Shown here in pieces: positions 1-10,593 of a DNA stretch of 64,000 nt. The notes beneath the pieces are model-generated. The model worked only from the letters and a program-made list of their open reading frames with translations. It ran no database searches and was not told where the DNA came from. The DNA is taken from the NCBI GenBank assembly GCA_025267735.1, contig CM046297.1, positions 32,824,011 to 32,888,010 of the forward strand, written 5' to 3'. This DNA comes from Mactra quadrangularis. Taxonomy: Eukaryota; Mollusca; Bivalvia; Venerida; Mactridae. The translations under genes were made by a program, and so were the position numbers. How positions within the stretch are numbered: position 1 is the first letter of the stretch; every line of letters starts with the position of its first letter.

Positions 1-2600
1 ATATATCTTCATATAAATGTCCATGTTGTATATATGTAAGACCTCTATTTTGACATAAAATATGCTATACACACAAATAATCAACGGAAATCCCAACATT
101 TTAATATCAACTTGCGCATTGTATAAGAGCAATTCGAAAAGACGCAGTTATTTTTACTTAACGATCTATTTGCTATTTGTGCAATATGTGACTTAACCAT
201 AAAAAAGACGCATTAGTTTTGACAGCTATTGCATGCTAACGTTCAATTACTTTTTACATTTAAGACTGCTATAGACTTGGTCCATCTAAGATCGATTTTG
301 TACACAGTTCAAATACAATGTACTTGAAATTGACAAAAATGCGTTGCAAGTAATTTATGTCACCGGTGCAATTATAAATGAACAGCCTGACAGTACGAAA
401 TACAATAAAAAGTCCGTCTTTATGATCTAGTAACTTCGATCTTTCTCTTTTTTTTCTCTAGCGTAAAAATCAATTTAGTAAAGTAATATTTTATTAGTAC
501 ATGTACCGACATTATGTTTATGGTTTAAAAGGTTTTCTATGATGCCAGGTTTCTGGTCAATATTTTTATCTGAAAATACGCCATCTTTAATGAGCATATC
601 GTGTTTTTCATATCCGCTTTTGTGTTAGAGCTATTTTGTAGCACTGTCCCGTGAAATGGGTCCCAGGCCAACCTATGAATAATTTAGCAAAATTCAATGA
701 CCATACATCACGACCAGGATTGCTTTTATTCATATAACGCTATGGCATTCACACAATAGATACATACAAAAGATATGTTCGCTAAATTCCCAACGTCGTC
801 ATTGGCAACAACGTTGTTAAGACAAACAAACGGGTTTATCCATAAACATGAGAACATATTTTCTATAATTGGTGTTTTTATTGATAGGAAAATTTTAGAT
901 GGAAAAAAATTAAGAGCGGAACATAAAAATATGATATCAGGTTGTTATTAATCATTTAAAGTAAAAAATATGACTAAGGGTTATTTTTGTGTCAATAATT
1001 CAGCCGTAACAATCGTTCTTTTTTTGTTTGAATGTTTAAAGCAATTCGGTCAATTAGTTGGTATAAATTGTTTTCAATATTTTAAAATTACCCGACAGCG
1101 TCTTTAATTGTGTAACGAAAACGAAATCTTGATATTTTATGACAAACAGTGAGTAATATAATAAAAATAGAAGTCACAAAGACACTCTGAAATCACACAT
1201 ACCTTAACCAACTGGGTAGGCTTTTTATAAGAAAAAAATGAAAATATATTTTGCGCTTCAAGTTTGCAGAAAATGATCTTACTAACAAAAATTTCTAATG
1301 AAAGAACAATGCTTTACTGCTTCCAAAATGTTTAAATATGACTGAACGTTTTAGAATAGTTGATGTTTAAGTATCGTCGACAACCGCACTACTTTCTTCC
1401 GTTACACTCCATACGTACCGTGGGCGATTTGCCTGGCAAAATCTCGCCGTTTTTCATGAATATGCATGAGGCAGGGGAGACCAATATTCTTCCAATGAAA
1501 TAGCGTGTTACAATTAAAGACTCATTATCAACAATCACGTCATAGTTAAAATGTTCTTACTTAAAATAGAAACCACTGAACTCACATGTTTTTTTTTTCT
1601 CAAAATGGTTGCGTCTTGGTTTTGTGTAACCACTAGGTAATGCTACAGTCCCATGAACATAAAAATAGCCGTGAGGGCACCGTACGGGCGCCGTGCGATC
1701 ATACTCCGGAAGGATCCGTACGAACTCTTGCGTACCCGTACGGACTGATACGTTTTTACCAGGGTCTGTGAGATGAGCCCAACATACACTAATCAGTTTC
1801 AAAGTCAAATCGTGAACAAAATCGTGGCTGAGTATGGATTTAACTTGCATATCTTCCAGCTAAGGCTCCGTACAGGTGTGTTGTATTGTGCGAACCGTCA
1901 CCTTAATACGCAAGGCTTCTTGCGAGCGACGGCTGTCTGCACGTACGGGTCCGCAACAAGCCGCGATTAAATGGGACTGAGGCATTAGATAGAATTTTAC
2001 CCCCACCCACCAGTCTTCATGCACAAGAAATGTCAGTCCTTCCTAATGATTTAGTTAAAATGTCAACTTGAAACGCCTCAAATTTATCAACGCCGAATAA
2101 ATCACCCGCTTTAGAAAAATCACTCATAGCCATTTTGAATGGTAAACGACCAAACCTTAGATATAAAACGTAATTTCATTGGCTAGTTTTCCGCTGTGGT
2201 CTCCTTATGGAACCAATGAAACAGCCTCATTAAATATTCATGATTACGAGATTTTCCTTACCAAATGGCCCACGGTACATAATGCAGCATAGCGGAGTAA
2301 TGAATTGGGGGATAATCGATGATGATGTTTTAAGGTGAATTCAGTGAACACACAGCATTTAATATTAATCAGATCAAATAATTCTTATCATTTTTCGACA
2401 TCTTGCGATGCATTTTAACGTAAGGTATTTTAATCAGGTTCTACCTGTATGTGCTTCTTATGAAAAGACCAAAACGCCCGACGTAGTTGCTATAAATCTG
2501 TCTTATTATTCGCCTAAATTCCCCTTAATTTGCCGGTCTCATAAGTATTCATTTAATCAAAGAAAATCAATCTATTTCAGGTTTAACTCTTGATTTGGGA
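1..2600. other. Non-coding AT-rich region with a GC-richer patch
   Basis: I see no supportable exon here; the open frames are short and lack recognisable domains. Around 1680-1950 the base composition becomes GC-richer, and the motif CGTACG with close variants recurs (near 1682, 1718, 1735, 1869 and 1941). This may be a remnant of a mobile element, but no termini could be defined. The missing downstream exons of the prolyl 4-hydroxylase gene would be expected on this side, on the minus strand, and were not found. Confidence 0.5.
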
Positions 2601-2603
2601 CGC

Positions 2604-2617
2604 GGTCTCGCGAGACC
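2604..2617. promoter_or_regulatory. Palindrome GGTCTCGCGAGACC (TCTCGCGAGA-type element)
   Basis: This is a perfect 14 bp palindrome containing TCTCGCGAGA, a motif known from vertebrate CpG-rich promoters. It stands alone in an AT-rich stretch with no gene start visible next to it, so a promoter role here is only a possibility. Confidence 0.3.
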
Positions 2618-3044
2618 CAATACCTATGAGATTTGGAACGTCAGCTCGAGAGCACCGGTAAAATACATGTAATGTCGTTTTATTCAGAAATTGAGTATGA
2701 TATGATAACAGTTTCAGAGATTTAGTTCAATGATTTTGCTAGTATTCAAAATATACGAAGAGAAAAAACGGAGGTTCAATGACATATGCCCGCGTATGAA
2801 TAATTCAGTCAGCAGAAAGTAATCAAAGATGGCGGCTCATGTTACACGTGGTCGAATGGGATCAATATATACTTAGTAACATGAGTTCTAAATCTAGACA
2901 GAACTTGGTTTTTGTGGAGATATGAATGATGCTTAACTAAACCAAAATAGAAGTTACTTGAGACTTTTCACTAAATCTTCCAAGGCATCATGGCAATCTG
3001 AATTCACTCATGGCAGGGTCCTACACTTACTGTTTTTATCAGTG

Positions 3045-3230
3045 ATCCCGAAGAAATCCCTAGTCAGTACTTAATTAATAGATTACTCCGTAACATTTTG
3101 GTATACCTCCAATGATAAACAAAAAAATAAGATACAAAATTGTAATAAACAATTCATGTTAAATCTAACTTAAGTATCAGGGAAATTTAAAGGAATCCTG
3201 TTGGGGTCCTATGAATCCCTAGACATTGTT
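3045..3230. repeat. Segment shared with about 44185-44310
   Basis: The stretch around ATTACTCCGTAACATTTTGG, the TGATAAAC and AATAAGATAC blocks after it, and the phrase CCTGTTGGGGTCCTATGAAT occur here and again at 44185-44310, in a slightly different order. It is the outer edge of the duplicated region that carries the prolyl 4-hydroxylase exons, or an interspersed repeat caught up in it. Confidence 0.6.
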
Positions 3231-4592
3231 AGTAGCGAACTCTACTTATGACCGCGCCGCCCTTGATAAAATCAGTAAGCTTATTTGGTAAAATTGAACA
3301 AATGGTTATTTCATTTTTTGTGATGAATTGTTGTGTTATTCTTTCAAATTACTAAATTATTGATAGTTCAATTTCATTATAGTGAAAATATAAACTTAAA
3401 ATTTGTGTAAGCTAACGGGGAAATGACGTCATCAGAAAGGAGAATGGCGTCCCATTATGTTGTTCCAAAATTTTCTTTGACTGAAAAAGTGCATTAAAAT
3501 CAGATAATCGGCCAATTTTGCGGTAGGGTGTTTTAGTTCAGTTTGTGGGTTTAAAAAATGACATTTTCACTCATGGCTAAGCCACTCGCGAAAATAGGTC
3601 TTCTGAGCTCATTTGATGAAATAAAAATATATCTTACACCAAAAATACGAACCTATCTGTAAAACCTTTTCTAATGTCGACAGTGCCTTCGATGGTTGCT
3701 GCAACTAAAAAGTTAAAACAAAAACACACATGTGAAATAGATAGACTGCGCGAACATTTTGCTCAAATTAATTAAGAACATTTTGTCTTTGCTGACGTCA
3801 TGTGTGACGTCATCAAATTAAAAAAAAATAAAAAACGTATGTTTACTATATTAAAAGGGAAAGCAAACATATTAAGAACAGCAACAATAAAAACACAGTC
3901 CTCCCACATAGTACATGAGATTTTGAAACTTTTATTATTAAAAAGTATAAAGATGTAGGGATGTAAATTAGAATGCAATATACTTTTCTTGAGGAATGCA
4001 AAAATAACTGCATTGACTTGAACATTTATTTGTTGTTGTATCTTAACACAAATCATGACTGTTCAATTCGTAACTGTAATTTTATGTGCTACTTGAATCT
4101 TTTCTTTTTGACAGCTGCTGCAAGAATTGGGTGAAAAACATGTGCCTGTTTGAACGAGGGACTTTTGTTAGTTATCTTTCCTTGATAAAATCTGAAGCAA
4201 TCCAATTGGTAAGTAGGTTCTATCATTAGGAATCCTCGGATTTAATCATTGAATTCCTGTGTGAGGATAATAAAATATTTCATCTAATATTTTAAGGATA
4301 TTATAAGGATTTTAGGATATTTTATAAGATATTAACAGGAGTGATGAAATTTAGATAAATTTTTACCCTAACACTACTTAGCTTGGTTTTCAAACAAATT
4401 AAATAATTTCCAAAAAAAAGTTATTTAAGATTAATTGAGGCAAATTGCCATTGAAAAGTAAGGGTAAAGTCCAAGTAACCCAACTGATTGGACCTACCTA
4501 TTTTGAAGAGTTTACAAGGGAAATAACTGACTAATGTCCCTTATTCCGATGGTCACGTGACTGTACACCCTAAATAAAACACATATACTTAC

Positions 4593-4915
4593 CTTGTAAT
4601 ATGCTGATGACAGTAGGTTCATTGCGTTTGTGACATTGAATGACGTCACATCCGCGTCATATTTTGACGTAACTATTTTCAGCCAATCAATAGCAAGAAA
4701 GAAGTAGTCCGTCTCGTATGCGATTCTTGCCATATCAAAAGCATCATCCAATGAAAATGGAGAATGTGACGACGTGTCAAATATATGACCAGACATGACG
4801 TCAACAGCGGATATGTTGTACATTGCTTGCAGACGTAGAATCCCGTGTGAAATCTTTTGTACGTCTTTCCCTGTTGGTAAATTATCGGCCATGTTTTCTA
4901 TTTTGACTCTCATTG
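4593..4915 (-). CDS. P4HA: P4HA exon 3
   Basis: This 323 bp exon lies between acceptor TTGTTTCAG and donor TACAAG|GTAAGT and ends in phase 0. It encodes the end of the N-terminal domain and the start of the helical peptide-binding region. A diverged copy of this exon lies at 44472-45101. Confidence 0.85.
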
Positions 4916-6783
4916 CTGAAACAACAAAGTATTCATACATTATGAGCGCAGTTTTTGTGAACATAAATTATATAGACCGCAGTCGACATCTTGGATGCCA
5001 AGTTTAAGTGTGAAAAGAGTCTTTTTCTTAAAACTGTTCATTTACGATCGCTCCACATATAAAAACCCCATACACCCGAGTTCCTAAAAAGGACTTTCAG
5101 TACCAAGCCCCTCTTCTATTGTTAAAATATATTATTGAAAGAGTCATACCTTTTGCACAAGACTTGCTGCTTTCCAGGACCGATATCACTTTTGTCCAAC
5201 TTCTGGCTAATCGTTTTGTAAGATGAAACATGTTTACTGGGTGAGTTATGTAAGTTGCCAGTCTTTTATTAGTAACAACATCACGGTGAATCTCTTTTAC
5301 GCTTGTAACAATTCTATAAATAGAATAATGTTCTTAAAATAGTATATTGTTTCTAAAACTAGACAAATATTCTTGAAATAATTTTAAATGCGCCTGAGTA
5401 GTGAAAACCTGTAATACAGGTCCTAAAATGGTGGAATGTGCTATAAATATTTTTGAATTGTAACAAAGAGAACGTTGTTTCTTTTGGAGTTTGATACTGT
5501 TCTATCAAAAGATGTCTAAAAATAGAATATAGTGTCTAATTATAGACGAATACGTTATAAATAGACTACGTATGTATCAGGGGATGAAAACTTTAATGTT
5601 ATTTTACGTGTGTTGCAATGCTATTAATAGAATGACTTTGTATGTAATATACTAACGCAACGACTTGAAGCAAAATCACAAACTCCTCCGCAGCGGTTAT
5701 CTCCCTTTATCAAATCAATAACCACTGCCACCACAAGTAAAATTCGTCCCTCAGAGAGCCGAAAAACTTTTTTCATCTTTTCTTTTACAATTCAATATTT
5801 TCAATAAATTTGGTCTTCTCTTAGTAAAATATGATGTTCAAAGTACATAAAGCAAAAAATAAATAGTATGAGTAAATAACTTGTAAAAAAACCCATGATT
5901 AATTATTATACTCTGACACCGGTTACCTAAAGTGCGTAAAATTGCATGAATAACAATATATTACGCAAAGTAAATATTAAATGGATGATTGTACTTATTT
6001 TAGTAATCTAATTTATAAATGTTATATTATTCAGTATCATATACATATAATTTTATCATAAATACTTAAGATTTCTCAACAAAAGCATCATTGAAGTAGC
6101 GTGATGTGGACCAAGGACCCTATTGGGTGGACAACGCAGCTCATTCCCGATCTTGCTCACTTTCCGTTGTAATTTATTCATGAATTAACAAATTTTGGTA
6201 CTTAATGATATATTTCTATTTAATTCATCTTATTTCTTTGGCAGTACTTGTAAATCAACCACATTTTTTATTATTCAATGCTATTTTTCGCTACTTTACG
6301 CCTAACACATTTTAGGCTTATCGTTATTGCTCGTTTAAAATTAAACATTAGTCACATGGTACTACTTGCGTCACGTGATTCATGTGATGGCAGTGGTTAA
6401 AGTAGCAACGCGTGACGTAACCGCTGTGAGGAGTTTGGCAAAATCAATCATTAGCGTGTACGAGTTCGCTTAATAATTTAATCACATGATAACTCAGAAT
6501 AATTGTGATAATGAAATAATACTTCGAAATATCACTTCAAGGGTTCCATATTCAAGAAAATTTTCAAATTGTATACAAACTCAGAAATGTTGTATATCCC
6601 ATGGACGTCTTCGTCACCATGGATTTTATGTTCTAAATTTAGAATGACGTCAGTGAGGGCCAACATTTCGTCTTCCATTGTGTAAAGTTTTTCAATGTTC
6701 ACAGAACTTGTGAATGCTCCTTTATTTGGTAAACTGATGACTACTTGTACACTGAACATAGCTGATATTAGTAGTTGCCACAT
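4593..6783 (-). CDS. P4HA: Prolyl 4-hydroxylase alpha subunit, N-terminal exons only (partial gene)
   Basis: Three minus-strand coding exons (6783-6536, 5262-5150, 4915-4593) join in phase 2, 1 and 0 into 228 residues. They begin with a hydrophobic signal peptide (about residues 1-17) and continue into a P4Ha N-terminal domain. Family hallmarks visible are FTSSVNIEKLY near the start, THPVNMFHLTKRLARSW across the second exon, and LPTGKDVQ...ILRLQAMYNI and DMARIAYETDYFFLAIDWL in the third. In known animals the alpha subunit pairs with protein disulfide isomerase in the ER and hydroxylates collagen prolines, using Fe(II), 2-oxoglutarate and ascorbate. Here only the dimerisation and substrate-binding half is present. 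The 2-oxoglutarate oxygenase exons were not seen between 4592 and the left edge, so the gene either continues outside the window or is truncated. The family call is firm; completeness is unknown. Confidence 0.85.
5150..5262 (-). CDS. P4HA: P4HA exon 2
   Basis: This 113 bp exon lies between acceptor ATAAAAG and donor AAAAG|GTATGA. It carries the conserved HPVN block and KRLARSWTKV. An alternative acceptor (ACCCAG, 26 bp further in) would break the frame with exon 1. Confidence 0.8.
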
Positions 6784-6789
6784 TATTAT
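6536..6789 (-). CDS. P4HA: P4HA exon 1 (first coding exon)
   Basis: A TTATTTCAG acceptor precedes the exon, so an untranslated 5' exon probably lies further upstream. ATG is at 6783. The open frame runs to a stop at 6532, but the donor AA|GTGATA ends the exon at 6536 in phase 2. This donor was chosen because it gives an in-frame lysine codon with exon 2. Confidence 0.75.
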
Positions 6790-7066
6790 CTGAAATAAGC
6801 AATTTTGTTTAACATAGAGTTTTTACAATGTTTAGTAACGGACAGTAGCAAATCCTCATTATAATCCACCGCGGACGATTACATAAGGTCATGCATGTGC
6901 AATTAAAGGTATAATTTTGTAATCAACTTAGTCCGCTTTATTCGATTGCACACAGGCGATTCAGTTTGTGCGATGGAAGTGTGTCTTCTGTTTGTAGTAT
7001 TTCCATGATTGTTAAATAAAAAGAAATGTTCCCTTGTATTGTTGCCGTTTTGTACACTTCCGTGAT

Positions 7067-7233
7067 TATGTACTCTCAGTAGGGAAGTTGTCAGTCACTG
7101 ACGGAAGTACGCACATAGTAACTGGATAACAGCTAAATCCAGAGGTTTAGTCTTTCCTCTAACGGTAAGTAGGTTGACTAGCTGTCGTAATACGACATAT
7201 AAAATGTGTTACTACGGCGATTAACCAAACAAA
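7067..7233 (+). repeat. tRNA-SINE family 1, 5'-truncated copy
   Basis: The body (GTCAGTCACTGACGGAAGTA, CAGCTAAATCCAGAGG) and tail (AAAATGTGTTACTACGG, then a CAAACAAA end) match the full copy at 26690-26993. The tRNA-like head is missing, so this is a 5'-truncated insertion. Confidence 0.8.
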
Positions 7234-8526
7234 GGCAGGACATGTTATTTTAATATAATGTCTGGTTATCAATGTTTTGGAATATAGATGCCGAGATTGG
7301 CAAAGTGTAAGAAATCTGTTTACCCCGTCTTTACTAAGATTCGTAGCATTTGGTAACTAGTTGCCCTTTTATAGCATTTTGCTCTTGAATTTAAAGATCA
7401 TACGAGCATCTGTTTTATTATCAACGAATTCAATATTTAACATGTATTTTTAAACTGTAACCAAAGTTGTAAAAAATGAACTATAATGTGATATCTTCAA
7501 GCCAAATCATATTTCAAATCCATATTTTTAGACAGAACAAAACATTTCGGAAAGGAAATACCGAAAAATGTCTTCTACCAATGAGATCTATTTATAGTAA
7601 CAAAAATTGCGGCTCACTTACCGTGTTTGCGTTCTTTCGATGTATCAAACTCTAATATTTCCAAATTATCATTAAGATTTTATTTCAAAGAAACATCCAG
7701 TATCAAGAAAACAATATTAAACAAATGTAACCAACTAGTTGTCGTGGCAATATATTGGCTAAGGGATTTTTATTTTTTGGATTTAAGGGATTACATGTGC
7801 AACATCTGTTAGTGGTCGGTAATGTTCGGACAATATCGTCAATCATTCAGTCCGTGACTAGTTCTACTTCGTGACACATCGGAAAATAACATCGGAAATT
7901 GACTTATGAAATGAATATTATTAATTGCAATCACGACCATCCCTATCGATTTTGATACCGGTTGTTATAAATCGAGGTTTTCCGTATGATTAGTAAAATT
8001 CGTTATGTACACAATGTTCAAGGATACAGCAAAGTAATTCGCCCTAATTACAATTATGTTTTGTTCGTGTGAAAATAGTTTCTAATGATTTATCTGCCAA
8101 ATTTTTTATACTTGAGATGCGATGAGTAGCAAATAGTATGCTCTCATCATCGAGTAGGTATCATGTATATCTGACAAAATTTTAAAAATCTAAAGCGTTT
8201 TAAAACTATCGAGGCTGATTTTTACTGTTTTCTCTTGAATCCGTAGCATTTGTGACGTCATAGTCACGTGATATTGTCACCGAGATTTTTTAATGGATTA
8301 ATGAAATAATTTTTTTCTATATTTGGACGTTCATAGAATTAACTTTCGATATACTAGCCCTAAATACAATGTACATTCTAACATAAAAGGAAATTGTGTC
8401 AAATGTGGCATTTGGTCACGTACGTATAAATATTCAGCCTACTTATTTTAATCGAACATTTTGGTGTGCCATTGAAAAATAGAAACAAAAATGTACAAGG
8501 TATTCAAACTTCTTACACACAGAGTA

Positions 8527-8830
8527 TGTTGTTGTTGGGTTAATATCGTAACAACTCATTGTTTAGGTAATATTCCGGCTGTCAGTTAACCTGCTTATCG
8601 TTCCTGGTTCCTTAAAATTTTGAGTTAGCTGTTATACATTTGCGAGGCACATACTTTCGTTAGTGACTGACTTATGCCCTACGTGATTTAGAATCATTGG
8701 TTGGATGGAGAATGGGTGTAAATATCATTTAATAACCAAACACCACGAAAGTATTCCACGCCCGGGAATCAAACCCACGACCACTAAGTTAGTAAATTTG
8801 CTAATTACCCTCTGAGATATCCAGTGGACT
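8527..8830 (-). repeat. tRNA-SINE family 1, full-length copy
   Basis: On the minus strand it has a tRNA-like head with a B-box (GGGTTTGATTCCCGGGCG), then the body with TCAGTCACTAACGAAAGTAT, and a tail ending in ACCCAACAAC. It is the same family as 7067-7233, 26690-26993 and 32057-32350. Confidence 0.8.
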
Positions 8831-9657
8831 TTATCTTAATGTAAGATGCACTGTCGACTCCATGTGTTCTAAGCTTGTCAAGCAAACATGTTTGACTAGT
8901 CGCTTAGAGAAATAATGAATTAAAATCAAGATTGAAGGATGATTAAACATTCAGACAATGATTAAGTAATTTATAACTCTTGAGCTCTGAATAGCACAAC
9001 AAATACAATACAATGTTAATTGTTTATTCTGAATGCTTGATACTTAAAAATGACGTGTAACCAAAACAAACCCCGGAAAAACAAAATCAGAAATTCAATA
9101 ATCCCGATATAATTAAAATGTGGATCATAAGTACAAATGTTTTCATCGATAAAAACAAAAGTGTTCCGAATCTAATTCTAAAGTAAAACATGGCAACCAA
9201 AATGAAATGTGATCGCTCTTTTGTTTTTAAATATTCATGCCCGTCGCTATCCTGGACAATGATCGAATGACTTCTTTATGAATACTTGATTGGATTCTGA
9301 GTTCTTGATTTAATACCTGTCATTAAGGACTAGTAGGACATTCATGTCTCATTTGGGAACAAATATTTATTGAATGAACAAAAGTCAAAATTATAATGCC
9401 TTCATTATTTATTCAGCATTAAATGAACTCGTCCATTTAATTACGATCCTATGTGTTTGTTCTTATTCCATTAAATTGAGATAATATATGTTTGTTCGTG
9501 GTAAACACACAATATAAATAAGTTGATTTATTATCAACTTAAAGTGTATACATAGCAACGCTACACTTTGCTTTGTTGCTCAAACAAATCTGAAAGTACG
9601 CTTTTCATGAATGTCATGGTACTTACCTGTTCACATTATGCGGATAAGGAGAAGTAA

Positions 9658-9985
9658 GCGGCCGGATAGTCTAGTAAGCGAGGGGTCATGGGTTCGAGTT
9701 CTAGCCAGGCTGCATTTACCCTGTGACAATCAAAAATGAAATCGGGCTTTATATCTTAGTTTTTGTTGTAAAATTTACTGAATGTAGAATCTGTTGCAAT
9801 TAAGTCTAAACTACATTCAAACATGATGTGCAAGGCATTGTTCTTCTCAATGACATGTAATATGTTTTGATAAAGCGTTAAAGTGGCTATTAAAAATGAC
9901 AGTTGGTCGTGTTTCCATGTACTTGTAGATAAGCATTGGCCATGTGCAGTGGGGAAAACTTCTTAAAGTTGAAATACAGCTTATA
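9658..9985 (+). repeat. tRNA-like SINE, different head
   Basis: The segment GCCGGATAGTCTAGTAAGCG resembles an A-box region and GGGTTCGAGTTCTAGCC a B-box. The spacing is short and there is no cloverleaf, so this is a SINE head rather than a working tRNA gene. The 3' limit is uncertain. Confidence 0.5.
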
Positions 9986-9987
9986 AG

Positions 9988-10009
9988 CAGAACAGAACAG
10001 AACAGAACA
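9988..10009. repeat. Pentanucleotide microsatellite (CAGAA)n
   Basis: Four consecutive CAGAA units lie directly at the 3' end of the LINE fragment that follows and probably mark its tail. Confidence 0.8.
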
Positions 10010-10593
10010 TACATTTATTCACAAAAACTATACAGTTTTCTAGTGATTAACAATTATAACAATACAATGCTTACATCACAATCAAAACGATCATAACATG
10101 ATAAGACAACATCACAAAATTACAATGACGTGAAAATATTACAATATTACAAGACATGACAAAATTACAATGACACGGGTGAACAAGATTATACAATGAC
10201 AATGACAAACATAGAGACATAATATCAGAGAAATGTCTGATTATATTACATTTAAATCAAAAGATAAATACAACATATTGACAATGACAATATACACATC
10301 AAGTATTGATGTAATAGAATAGTATCAAAACATAACTATTATAATATGTTACTTTGTAATATATTTACATTAACTTAAACTAATTGATTTAGGTTAATAC
10401 ATTATTTCGAATTATTAAAGCTTCTTCTATATATTTCGCAAGAGAAATTAATTCTGATTTATTACTACTGTTTAAAAGATTAATGAATTTGAACATACTC
10501 GGTTTAGTTCTATAAAACTTCTTTATGTAAATTTTTCGAATATGGTCATACATAGGACACTTAAAAATAAAATGAAACTCGTCTTCGACGTCT
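10005..10593 (-). mobile_element. LINE 3' part: RT C-terminal end and 3' UTR (interrupted copy)
   Basis: The minus strand at 10593-10398 reads in one frame as a typical LINE C-terminus: DVEDEFHFIFKCPMYDHIR, then PSMFKFINLLNSSNK and an alanine/isoleucine-rich end before a stop. The rest, down to the (CAGAA)n tract, is AT-rich 3' UTR. The reading frame continues on the far side of the 4.1 kb element, at 14695 upward, so this is one LINE cut in two. The clade (CR1/L2/RTE-like) cannot be fixed. Confidence 0.8.

Noticed and set aside
1557..1850. 97-residue open frame on the minus strand
   Set aside because: Low complexity, no domain, no splice context, and it overlaps a GC-rich patch that explains the openness.
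4795..5007. 70-residue plus-strand frame repeated at 44900-45217
   Set aside because: It is the antisense of P4HA exon 3 and its duplicate, so the apparent conservation comes from the real gene.
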